Source: CAYNCE01 sp964522515 (lineage in GTDB: Bacteria; Patescibacteriota; Patescibacteriia; UBA2196). From it: a stretch of 53,895 bases of DNA. The notes beneath the pieces are model-generated. The model did not search any database and was not told the DNA's origin. It worked only from the letters and a program-made list of their open reading frames with translations. Location of the stretch: contig CAZFWC010000002.1 of the NCBI GenBank assembly GCA_964522515.1, positions 1-53,895 on the forward strand. Reading direction: 5' to 3'. Below, piece after piece: positions 7,572-15,600 of this stretch (its first letter is position 1; each line of letters begins with the position of its first letter). The position numbers and the translations under genes were made by a program.

Positions 7572-7991
7572 TTATGCAGATAAACCCATAAAACTCAAAG
7601 CCTCTTTTATTGTTTCTTTTGTGATGACTAAATCTTTACAACTAAAGACATCTCGCCTTTTCCTTAATTGATTTGCTAACTTTTTCCATAGCTTTGTGTC
7701 TGTATTCATATCGTAAGCATCCCAAATTTGAGCACAAGCTATGAAACTTCCGACTTTAAACTTTCTAACAAAGTTAACAATGTAATCTAATCCTTTTGCA
7801 TGATGAAGTTCCGCAGAACTTACCATCATTGACTGACCTCCATAATACATATTGCACAAGTAAAGAATGACTCCCAAAGGATATTCTTCTAAATTTTCTT
7901 TTATTTTGTATTCTGAACATCCTTCATTTTTTCCACCAAATACATCAAGTTTTTTGATTCCTTCTACAAAAATATTATTTTTGCTATTCAT
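7572..7991 (-). CDS. Hypothetical protein, 139 aa
   Basis: Not recognised. Soluble, with no signal peptide or membrane segment. It is fairly rich in Cys and Met (LYLCNMYYGGQSMMVSS, ACAQIWDAYDMNTD), and its C-terminal basic helix (KKLANQLRKRRDVFSCKDL) could bind nucleic acid. The ATG at 7989-7991 lies only 10 bp outside the left end of the inverted-repeat cassette (8002). Its promoter must therefore lie in or across that repeat arm. A clear terminator follows. It belongs to the accessory island that runs to about 10.2 kb. Confidence 0.6.
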   Translation of the reverse strand: MNSKNNIFVEGIKKLDVFGGKNEGCSEYKIKENLEEYPLGVILYLCNMYYGGQSMMVSSAELHHAKGLDYIVNFVRKFKVGSFIACAQIWDAYDMNTDTKLWKKLANQLRKRRDVFSCKDLVITKETIKEALSFMGLSA

Positions 7992-8094
7992 ATATACATC
8001 AGTTAGGCGACATATTACTCGCCAAAAATTTATTTTTTATAAAATTTTTTCTTTTTATTTTTTATTATAAGAGCCCTTTTTGATTTTTTTGAGT

Positions 8095-8138
8095 ATAAAA
8101 AAAGCCGATGATACAGTGGGGGTATCAAAGGCTCTATA
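8095..8138 (-). terminator. Terminator of the GtrA-like gene
   Basis: On the minus strand GATAC-CCCCACT-GTATC extended by AGCC/GGCT, followed by seven T. The flanking AGAGCC sequence also echoes the repeat arm. Confidence 0.65.
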
Positions 8139-8150
8139 AACTATGGAAAG

Positions 8151-9107
8151 TTAAACTAAGTGAATCCTACAAAGAATCCACTTTATCGCAATTTTACCAA
8201 TCTTCACGCCCTTCTCATTTCGACTCACGAATATATGGCCACCCAATGTATTCAAAACATGATAAACGGAAAGGGAAATTACTACAAAAATTATTCCCCA
8301 CTTCCACCAAGACCATTGTTTCTGTGAAATCCCAACATAAACCACCATCAACATATGAATTGAAAGCATCAGAGATACTCCAATCCACCAAATTTGTTTT
8401 AAGGGTAATTTTTCTAAAACAGATTGATAAAATCTTTGCAACCAAATAGGTAAGGCCCCAAAGATGATTTTTAAAAATTTTTCTCTGTCTAAGTCAAGCC
8501 GTTTAATAACCGGCTTCAAACCCATATTGATCAAAACATGAAATACTAGCACTCCCGACAATATAGCAAAAAAAATCAGTTTATAAACCGGCCATACTGA
8601 CAAATTAAGCTGCATTCCAGCATGAATCACAACTATTAAACCAATATAACCAGGCCAGTAGCTTGCTTGTGCTAGAACTCGGCTATAATTACTGCCAGAC
8701 TCAATAAACACAAACTCTTCCCGCAACGCAAAATTTAACCCGCTTGTAATAAGCAGGGTTAACATAAAAGCAGAAATCGCTCCTATTCCACACAACCCAA
8801 CCAATACCCCCATCAATAAGGTACTCACCCCAATCACCGCAATTGAGGAAAGGAGAAACAACACTCCTTCCACCAATTTTTTCCTCCTGCTCTGGTGGAA
8901 AACCAATTTCCTATTGAGGCAGTATGAAAGAATATTTGCAATAACAAAAGCAATAGCATTACTAATCATTGCATTTATTCCTCGAGCGGTTACCTCGGAA
9001 GAACAAGAAAAAATTTTCCAGGTTAGCAGAAAAAAGATAACTAACCTAACAACGGTCACCAATCCGCTAATTAAAATATAGCGGACTACAGTATTTTTTA
9101 CCTTCAA
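8151..9107 (-). CDS. GtrA-domain polytopic membrane protein
   Basis: A 318-aa integral membrane protein. Residues about 5-130 form a GtrA-like domain with four helices: RYILISGLVTVVRLVIFFLL, then AFVIANILSYCLNRKLVF, and SGLNFALREEFVF. GtrA-family proteins are flippases or accessory proteins for undecaprenyl-linked sugars. The C-terminal part adds about four more helices of unknown function (WPGYIGLIVVIHAG, VYKLIFFAILSGVLVFH, LMLSIHMLMVVYVG). The start is TTG at 9105-9107, with a strong SD (GGAGGATAAATT) that decides it. Base composition is visibly less AT-rich and codon use differs from neighbours, which suggests transfer. It is the only gene of the 8002-9316 inverted-repeat element. Confidence 0.75.
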   Translation of the reverse strand: MKVKNTVVRYILISGLVTVVRLVIFFLLTWKIFSCSSEVTARGINAMISNAIAFVIANILSYCLNRKLVFHQSRRKKLVEGVLFLLSSIAVIGVSTLLMGVLVGLCGIGAISAFMLTLLITSGLNFALREEFVFIESGSNYSRVLAQASYWPGYIGLIVVIHAGMQLNLSVWPVYKLIFFAILSGVLVFHVLINMGLKPVIKRLDLDREKFLKIIFGALPIWLQRFYQSVLEKLPLKQIWWIGVSLMLSIHMLMVVYVGISQKQWSWWKWGIIFVVISLSVYHVLNTLGGHIFVSRNEKGVKIGKIAIKWILCRIHLV

Positions 9108-9170
9108 AATTTATCCTCCTGCTATTTTTTTTAATTTTATTTGATCATTTATTTAAGTTATTTATTTATA

Positions 9171-9200
9171 TATAAAAACATATTATTTTAAGCTTGTCAA
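9171..9200 (-). promoter_or_regulatory. Promoter of the GtrA-like gene
   Basis: Minus strand TTGACA (9200-9195), 18-bp spacer, TTTATA (9176-9171); the leader of about 60 nt ends in GGAGG. Inside the element, so the cassette carries its own promoter. Confidence 0.6.
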
Positions 9201-9422
9201 TAGCAAGTACTAACATTAGCCAAAAAACCACGAATAAATCAAAAAGGGCTCTTATTTTAAGGAAAGAAAAAATTTTATAAAAAATAAATTCTTGCCTGCG
9301 TCATACGTCGCCTAACACTGTGTATGAGGTAAAAAACTTTTCATTTTATAGAATAATATTGAACAAAAAGTTTTTTTAACCCAAATCCCACTATTTGCTA
9401 ATACAACATTTAATCTGATAAA

Positions 9423-9495
9423 CTAACTGTGTTGGAAGTTCCAGCATTTATACCGTTTTAAACGACGCGGGACTTCGCATACTCGGATACGTTAG
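9423..9495. other. attC-like palindromic site
   Basis: Plus strand: CTAAC, 6 bp, GGAAGTTCC, central CGTTTTAAACG palindrome, GGGACTTC, spacer, GTTAG. Outer CTAAC/GTTAG and inner GGAAGTTCC/GGGACTTC arms pair with one mismatch. The geometry (R''-L''-loop-L'-R') resembles an integron attC of about 73 bp. The full 7-bp core consensus is not met at either end and the L'-R' spacer is long. It is markedly more GC-rich than its surroundings and cuts off the response-regulator gene. Confidence 0.4.
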
Positions 9496-9648
9496 CAAAA
9501 TATTATTTTTGTTTTTTTTAGAAAGCTTTTTTAAACCTTCATCAAACCCATTACAAATAGTTACAGGCAAATCATAATTTTTAAATTGTTGCTCTGCCTG
9601 TTTAATGTATCTTGGATTATCATCTACAATTAATATTTCTAATTTCAT
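9448..9648 (-). pseudogene. Truncated response-regulator receiver domain
   Basis: The first about 50 residues are a receiver-domain start: LEILIVDDNPRYIKQAEQ with the acidic DD pair, then LPVTICNGFDEGLKKL. After NNI the sequence becomes unrelated (LLTYPSMRSPASFKTV) because the frame enters the attC-like palindrome and stops. The phospho-acceptor Asp strand and the rest of the fold (normally about 120 aa) are missing, so it cannot signal. Upstream is an intact promoter (TTGACA-17-TAAAAT) and a strong SD (AAGGAGGAATAGTT). The gene was therefore probably functional before insertion or recombination at the palindrome, and may still be transcribed. Confidence 0.7.
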
Positions 9649-9704
9649 AACTATTCCTCCTTAATTAAATTGTTAATTATTCTAACACTTTATTAGATTA
9701 TTTT

Positions 9705-9733
9705 ATTTTAGCAAACTATTCTTATTTTGTCAA
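9705..9733 (-). promoter_or_regulatory. Promoter of the truncated response regulator
   Basis: Minus strand TTGACA (9733-9728), spacer of 17, TAAAAT (9710-9705). Confidence 0.65.
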
Positions 9734-9817
9734 CGAAATTAACAGAATACTCTAATCTTAGCCAAATATATTATTTTAACTCTTTTCTTTTTGCTAAAAA
9801 TTAGATAAAATTAAAAT

Positions 9818-10204
9818 ATGATTAAAGATTTTTTAAATTGGCATAAACTTAAAGAAAAAATTCATTATTCGAGAAAAAGGATTGTGTATTTTAAAGAACG
9901 ACAAATTTAGTGGGCAAATTTAGGTCTTAATGTTGGTTTTGAACAAGATGGTAAAAATAAAAATTTCGAAAGACCTGTTTTAATTTTAAAAAAATTTAAT
10001 CCAGATGTCTTGTGGATTTTACCACTAACAAGCAGACAAAAGTTTGGAAAATATTATTATCAATTTAAATACAAAGGAAAACAATATTCAATAATATTAT
10101 CACAATTAAAATTAATCAGCAGTAAACGGCTTTTAAGAATGATTAGAAAAATATCTCCAGAAGATTTTAAAAATATCAAAAATTGCGTAAAAAATATTTT
10201 ATAA
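9818..10204 (+). pseudogene. PemK/MazF-like toxin with in-frame amber stop
   Basis: 129 codons with one internal TAG at 9908-9910 (codon 31). The reading before it is MIKDFLNWHKLKEKIHYSRK to FKERQI. After it come WANLGLNVGFEQDG, FERPVLILKKFN and LWILPLTSRQKFGKYYYQF. This is the typical CPR-type PemK/MazF endoribonuclease layout. The family usually has a Trp before the WANLG Trp, so TAG is one G-to-A change from TGG. Downstream the frame is intact, so the mutation is recent or read through. No antitoxin gene is adjacent. TAAAAT lies exactly 6 bp before the ATG (leaderless type). TAG is used as a normal stop elsewhere (rpoD), so recoding is unlikely. Confidence 0.78.
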
Positions 10205-10209
10205 AAAAA

Positions 10210-10256
10210 CGATCTCCGCAAACCTTTCGGCTACGGAGTCTCGGAACTTTTTATTT
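10210..10256 (+). terminator. Possible terminator after the MazF-like pseudogene
   Basis: CTCCG and CGGAG pair across a loop CAAACCTTTCGGCTA, followed within 10 bp by CTTTTTATTT. Moderate stem, so only tentative. Confidence 0.4.
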
Positions 10257-10332
10257 CTAAAAAGTCATTTGTAATTTAATTATACATTATCTAAAATTTT
10301 TGTCAACAGTAACTTATCCACAACTAAAATTT

Positions 10333-11457
10333 ATGAAAATACTTTATTCTGGTGGCAGCACATTGGGTTCCGTTAGTCCACTAATTGCTATTCATCAACA
10401 ATTAAATAAAAAAAATAATGTAATTTCTAATTACAAAAGTTTGTGGTTGGGAACTTACAAAGGACCAGAGAGAAAAATAATTGAAAAAGAAAATATAAAA
10501 TTTAAACCAATTATTTCAGGAAAACTGCGTCGTTATTTTGATTTACGAAATATTTTAGATTTATTTAAAATCAAATTTGGATTTTGGCAAGCTTTTTTTA
10601 CTATTTTAAAATTTAAACCAAATATTATTTTATCAGCAGGCGGTTTTGTTTCTGTTCCAGTGGTTTGGGCTGGATGGATTTTACGTGTGCCTATTTTAAT
10701 TCACCAGCAAGATGTTCGGCAAGGTTTAGCAAATAAATTAATGTCTTTATTTGCTAAAAAAATTACTGTGGCTTTAGATACTTCACTTAAAAATTTTTCA
10801 AAAAAGAAAACCGCTTTGGTTGGAAATCCGGTCAGAAATGAATTAATAATTATGAATTATCCGCCTTCGCCCTTAAAAATCACTACTGGACTACGGCGGA
10901 CAGGTGAATCAGGAGATAAAAATTTAAATAAATTTAAATTTAAAAATAATTTACCAACAATTTTAGTAACTGGTGGCGGAACTGGCGCTTCAGAAATTAA
11001 TAATTTAATCTGGAATAATTTAAATGAGTTAATTAAATTTTGTAATATCATTCATTTAACAGGCAAAAATAAAAATAATAAATTTATTGAGAGTGAACAA
11101 TATAAAAGCTTTGAGTTTTTAGGCAATGAAATAGCTGATGTTTTAAATATATCTGATATAGTTATTTCAAGAGCTGGTTTATCTTCTTTAACAGAATTAG
11201 CTTATTTAAAAAAACCAATAATTATTATTCCAATTCCAAATTCACATCAAGAAGATAACGCAGAATATTTTAAAAATAAAAATGCGTGTATTTATTTAAA
11301 ACAAAAAGAACTCACTTCAATTAAGCTAGTGCAGGAAGTAAAAAATTTATTAAATAATAAAAATAAACAAAAAGAATTAAGCAAAAATATAAATAAAATT
11401 TTTGTAGATTATTCTGGCGAGAAAATTGTTTCAGAAATAATTAAATTAACTAATTAA
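10333..11457 (+). CDS. murG: MurG, lipid II-forming GlcNAc transferase
   Basis: Adds GlcNAc from UDP-GlcNAc to lipid I on the inner membrane face, the last cytoplasmic step of peptidoglycan precursor synthesis. It is a GT-B enzyme: N-domain MKILYSGGSTLGSVSPLIAI (Gly-rich loop), FKPNIILSAGGFVSVPVVWA and ILIHQQDVRQGLANKL. The C-domain has ILVTGGGTGASEINNLIW, FLGNEIADVLNISDIVISRAGLSSLTELA and IPIPNSHQEDNAEYF. The start is ATG at 10333 because MKILYSGG is the family start; an upstream in-frame TTG at 10300 would add only repeat-poor leader. Between NPVRNELI and PTILVTGGG sits a translated repeat (PPSPLKITTGLRRTGES), an insert in the interdomain linker. MraY is encoded at 33965. Confidence 0.92.
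   Translation: MKILYSGGSTLGSVSPLIAIHQQLNKKNNVISNYKSLWLGTYKGPERKIIEKENIKFKPIISGKLRRYFDLRNILDLFKIKFGFWQAFFTILKFKPNIILSAGGFVSVPVVWAGWILRVPILIHQQDVRQGLANKLMSLFAKKITVALDTSLKNFSKKKTALVGNPVRNELIIMNYPPSPLKITTGLRRTGESGDKNLNKFKFKNNLPTILVTGGGTGASEINNLIWNNLNELIKFCNIIHLTGKNKNNKFIESEQYKSFEFLGNEIADVLNISDIVISRAGLSSLTELAYLKKPIIIIPIPNSHQEDNAEYFKNKNACIYLKQKELTSIKLVQEVKNLLNNKNKQKELSKNINKIFVDYSGEKIVSEIIKLTN
10858..10907. repeat. R2 repeat translated inside MurG
   Basis: CCGCCTTCGCCC to GGACTACGGCGGACAGGTGA. Read in the same frame as the copy inside the L,D-transpeptidase gene (16818-16863), giving nearly the same peptide. Confidence 0.85.
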
Positions 11458-11491
11458 TTTTTGTCAAATTTTATATTTTAAAAACAAAAAA

Positions 11492-12061
11492 TTATTTCCT
11501 AATTTTAATTTCATAATTTATTTGCTCAACTTTGCGCAAGTTATTTTTCGCTTGATCATATTTTGTGCGCAAATACCCAGTAATATCAAACTCAACTAAT
11601 TCCACTAAAATTTCTTCAATTAATTTTTTAATTTTATCAACTTCTTTTAATTTATTTTTAGACGCTAGATTTGTAGCTCGTCGCACTAATTCGCCAGTTA
11701 AATCACAAATTCCGCCAAGATAACTATCTAAATTTAAACTAATATTTTTAATTTTGTCAATTTTTTTATTATTTAAAACCAAATAAAACATTTTAGCTTC
11801 AACGAATTCTTCAGCCCCAGCTTTATAAGAACCTTCTTTATTTAAACGATTAAAACCAAAATCTTTTTGCATTTTAATCAAACTTTTTTCAATTTCAATT
11901 AAACTTTTTTTAGCTTTAATAAAATCGTCACGATGTAAAGAAAAAATCACGCGTTTTGAATCGTGCAAAATTAAATTTGACGAGCTAATAATTTTCCTGC
12001 GTTCAATTTCACTTTTGTCATAATCTTTTTTAAGTTGTTGAATAAATTTTTTGTTAATCAT
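11492..12061 (-). CDS. Translin-family protein
   Basis: A 189-aa all-helical protein resembling translin, a single-stranded nucleic acid-binding octamer subunit with RNase activity in some members. Family-like features are KSEIERRKIISSSNLILHDS at the start, the central EGSYKAGAEEFVEAKMFY with the acidic EE pair, and YLGGICDLTGELVRRA. The end, KYDQAKNNLRKVEQINYEIK, also fits. No membrane segment. It is convergent with murG and separated from it by only 34 bp. It stands alone between murG and a decayed HNH gene, so context does not explain its role. Homologues are more familiar in archaea and eukaryotes. Confidence 0.75.
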   Translation of the reverse strand: MINKKFIQQLKKDYDKSEIERRKIISSSNLILHDSKRVIFSLHRDDFIKAKKSLIEIEKSLIKMQKDFGFNRLNKEGSYKAGAEEFVEAKMFYLVLNNKKIDKIKNISLNLDSYLGGICDLTGELVRRATNLASKNKLKEVDKIKKLIEEILVELVEFDITGYLRTKYDQAKNNLRKVEQINYEIKIRK

Positions 12062-12242
12062 AAAATTTTACTCCCCTCATTTTCAATGAAATAAGGAGCT
12101 GGTGTTGTTAATATTTTTTTAAATTTATTTTTTTCAAAACCCATCCAAACTTCCAACTTGAATTTTATATAAATTGGCGTTTGTGATTTCTATATTTTTT
12201 TTGAAGTTTGGTATTAGGATAGATGTTGAGCTAGGCATAATT
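12062..12242. other. Region without a convincing gene
   Basis: Contains one 34-codon minus-strand frame (12134-12238; MPSSTSILIPNFKKNIE to VGSLDGF) that directly follows the HNH remnant. I do not recognise it and it may be further debris of the same locus. The rest is AT-rich filler. Confidence 0.3.
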
Positions 12243-12600
12243 TTATTTTCCAGATTTTCTTCTATTACATTCTTTACACAACATCTGGCAATTTTCTGCG
12301 ATTGTTTTACCGCCCTTACTCCAAGGTTTTATGTGATCAGCTTCCATTTCTTCAATTTCAAAATGTTCTTTACAATTTGGACAAATGCCTTTTTGTTTTT
12401 CGTATGCTTCGCGTTTCATTTTGTCTGAAAAAACACGAATGTTTAAATATTTTTCATTTCTTGTTAAAACATATCCGTAGATACCAGATTTTTTAGTCAC
12501 ATCTTCATCTTGCATTAATTTTGTTATTTCTTTTTCTAATTTTTTTTAATCAAAATTTAAAATATTTGAAATACCCGCTCTGGATCCTCTTGTATTTTTT
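12243..12600 (-). pseudogene. Decayed DUF262/HNH endonuclease, C-terminal remnant
   Basis: The readable part (12243-12545) has TKKSGIYGYVLTRNEKYLNI, then a zinc-type HNH module: GICPNCKEHFEIEEMEADHI, KPWSKGGKTIAENCQMLC and KECNRRKSGK (CxxC, DHI, N, CxxC). Just upstream, in another frame, is IQEDPERVFQIF, which also belongs to this family's C-terminal region. Frameshifts and stops separate the pieces, and the N-terminal DUF262 nuclease/NTPase part is gone. DUF262-HNH proteins (GmrSD-type) cut modified phage DNA, so this is likely the relic of a defence gene. Confidence 0.65.
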
Positions 12601-12673
12601 GTTAATCATATTTTTATATTTTATTTTATTTATTTACAAAAAGAGGAGACAAGATACATCTCATAAACAATTA

Positions 12674-15600
12674 TCAAGCTGCATTTTTTATACTCTCATA
12701 TCCAGATGATCTAATCCTCTCCGCAATCTCTTGATCTTCTTTAGTCGGCTTGCTTGTTTTTGATATAAATTTAATACTAGATAAATTCAAATCTTCATAT
12801 TGCCCTTGTGGGTTCCTACTCCTACCAACCTTTACTGATTCTTTTCCACCACCTCTTGCCATTTTAGCATTCATTGGTTCAGTCACCATTAAATCAATAA
12901 ACATATTAAAATATTTATCCATACTAGTATCTCCTTTATACTCCACTGTATAAGTTGGCTCAAGCAATACTATTGGTTTTTCTTGGGTCATTTTGACAAT
13001 AGTTCGTCCTAAGCTTGTACTTAATAATTTTTGTGCTGGGATATTATCTTTTACTGCATCAAATCCTTGTTCATCTAATTTATCTTGCCATTCTTGGGAT
13101 AATTTATTTAAATCAACCAAATAAGCTACTTTACAATTAGCATCACTCACATAACCCATCAAATTACTGGCATAACTCCCTTCTGCATAATGCATACACG
13201 AACCACAGCCCAAAGGATATTTACCTGCTTGCCATAACATTTGAGGATTATCAGTAAAAATCATAGCTAACCTTTTTTTACCCATTGTTTCTTGTTTTTC
13301 TTTTAAACTAAATTCAATATTCTTTAAATCTTGTAATAATGGGCTGTCTTTAAAATATTTCTGTAAACTTTCCAATGTACTTAACAATGTCTGACCGCCT
13401 TTCTTGCCTTGCTTATCTTCAATCTTATTAGTTACAATTAGACGATTTGATAAATTATTTAATTTAAGTAAATCAATAGTAGCTTGTAATTCTTGGCGCT
13501 TTTGGTAAAACTGACCTAAATTTTTTAAATTATTTTTATCCAAATCATGTTTATCCCAAATATCAAACTTATCTAAATTCTTGCTTTTTTCTTGAATTTC
13601 TTGAATAGCTTTATTCAATGCCTGTCTCATTTCTGGCGCAATAATCTTTTCAACCGAAATAATCTCATTATCACTTTCTGCCTGGCGATAATTTTCTACT
13701 AAACTCTGCTTTAATTCTTTTGGTAAAAAATTATTTAAAAATCCAATGTTGTTTTTAATTTTAGCCGAAGGAGTAATATCTTGTCCCTCTGGAAAAAATT
13801 TACCTAAAATCTGTTCAATTTTAGCCGTATTGTTTAAATTAATAACAGCATCAATTTGATCTGTGTCTTTCGTAATATTATCTATTTCCTCTTTCATAAT
13901 TTCATCTTTCTTGCCTGAATCTGCTTCAATTTTTGCATAAAATCCTTCTAATGTTTTTTGAATAAATTCATTCTTCTTTTGTCCCATTTCTGGATTAAAA
14001 ATATGCTTATCAGTTGTTATTGCCTCACGCAACAAATTTTTAATCTTTTGAGATTTATCTAGGCCTCCTTCTGCAACCACAATATCACCAAGTTCAGCAA
14101 AATATTCGCCTTGCCAAATTTGCAGTTGCTCTTCTGATAAATACCCAATTTGCTTTTCTACAGTTGTGTTATTTAAATCATATCTCCAATTTTTCCAATT
14201 TTCATCGCTATCAAAATTAACTGCCATCTCAGCAATATATTTCTTTAGATCAGGGTACCTGCCAACATATGTAAATATTGGTTCTAAATCACCCCACTTT
14301 TCTTGTATCTTTTCTATTTTTTCAGCAGTGATATCCTTGTGGGGTAAAATTTCTTGAAATTTTTTAGTAGCTACTTCTTGCAATAAATTTGTTAGTTCTT
14401 CTAATGATTTCGTTTCTTTTGTAAAAATCTTCTCTATATCAGCATCTATCTTTATCTCGCTTTCCTGTTCGCCTTTCTCATAATATTCATCCTCATCATC
14501 ATAGTAATTATCATCGTCCTGGTGTTCATACCTACTGCCAATTTTATCAATATTATTCAAAAATACAACTTTTCTGAATAGATCTGATAGTGTTTCCGCA
14601 TCTTGTTTTGATCCAAAATCTACTTCCTTTAATTTATTTACCAATAAATTTAATACCTCTGGATCGGTTTCCAAACTTTGCACAATACCATAAAGCAGAT
14701 TATCTTTTGTGGTACTTTCTTTGCGTATTGTTGTATAAAGTATTTGAAATTTATTTAACAAACCCTCGTCTCCTTGAGCTAACTGCCAAAGTTGCAAAAA
14801 AATATTTTCTGGAATATTATTGTATTTTTCCTGCCATTCTTGATTAATACTTTCTTTATTTTGAACAAAATGTTCCATTGCTCCATGTATTTGCTTTTTT
14901 GATTTATTTCTTAATTCCGTACTGTGGATATTGTTTAGAATAGCCTTAATAAATTTTAAATCTTGCCAATCTAATTCTTTTGGTGATTTAGTATAAAGCC
15001 AATCTTTTAAAGTCTGTTTAGTTTTTTTATCTAAAAATCCTCTGTCTTCTCTAGTTAATTTTTTTAATACTTCATACTTAACAGTTGTTGAAACATTTTC
15101 ATTATCCAATAGACTAAATAGAGCTTCATTGGAATTAGGATTATCAAGGCGAATTAAGGTGTAAAAAGCACTTTCTTGTATTGAATCTAATCCCCATTTG
15201 GATTCAGGAGCCATTTTTTGTTTTGAGCGTTGTCTAATAATATTAGAAAAATCTTCAGTAATAGAAGTCTCGCCATTTTCAGCTAAACCAGCCAGGATGT
15301 TAAAAGCTTTTTGTCTTTCTGGGAATGGTTTATCTTGGTCATTGGCGGTTTCTTTTTGGGATTGTAGTAAATTTGGGAACATTTCTAAATTATTTGCAAC
15401 AAAAGAACCTTCTCCTGCTTCGATTGATTTTAAAGCAAGTTTTTTATAATCTAAATTTGAAAATTTTTCCAAATTTTTAACAACAACCTCATTGCCTACC
15501 GATTTAATCAATCTTATGACCACTTCCTCATCCAATCCTGAAAATTTTTCTAAATTTTTAACAACATAATCAGGAACAATATTCTGAAACCCTTGCTTAG

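Larger units (their letters stand above)
8002..9316. mobile_element. Cassette-like element with about 80-bp inverted ends, no transposase
   Basis: The left arm (8002-8086) and right arm (9236-9316) are inverted copies. Both begin GTTAGGCGAC at the outer edge, share AATTTATTTTTTATAAAA and TTTTTTCTTT inside, and end AAGAGCCCTTTTTGATTT. They enclose one gene (8151-9107), its promoter and terminator, and nothing else. GTTAGGC/GCCTAAC at the ends matches the integron core-site consensus GTTRRRY/RYYYAAC. No target-site duplication or recombinase gene is visible. Whether it moves as a MITE-like unit or as a gene cassette is open. Confidence 0.6.

Noticed and set aside
9908..9910. TAG in the MazF-like gene as a sign of stop-codon recoding
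   Set aside because: TAG ends rpoD and the GT2 gene at 5359, and no suppressor tRNA is seen; a nonsense mutation is simpler.
10314..10322. TTATCCACA, a perfect DnaA-box sequence just before murG
   Set aside because: Only one box, no cluster, no dnaA/dnaN nearby and no AT-unwinding array; not enough for an origin.
12134..12238. 34-codon frame after the HNH remnant
   Set aside because: No recognisable family, no SD; treated as debris.
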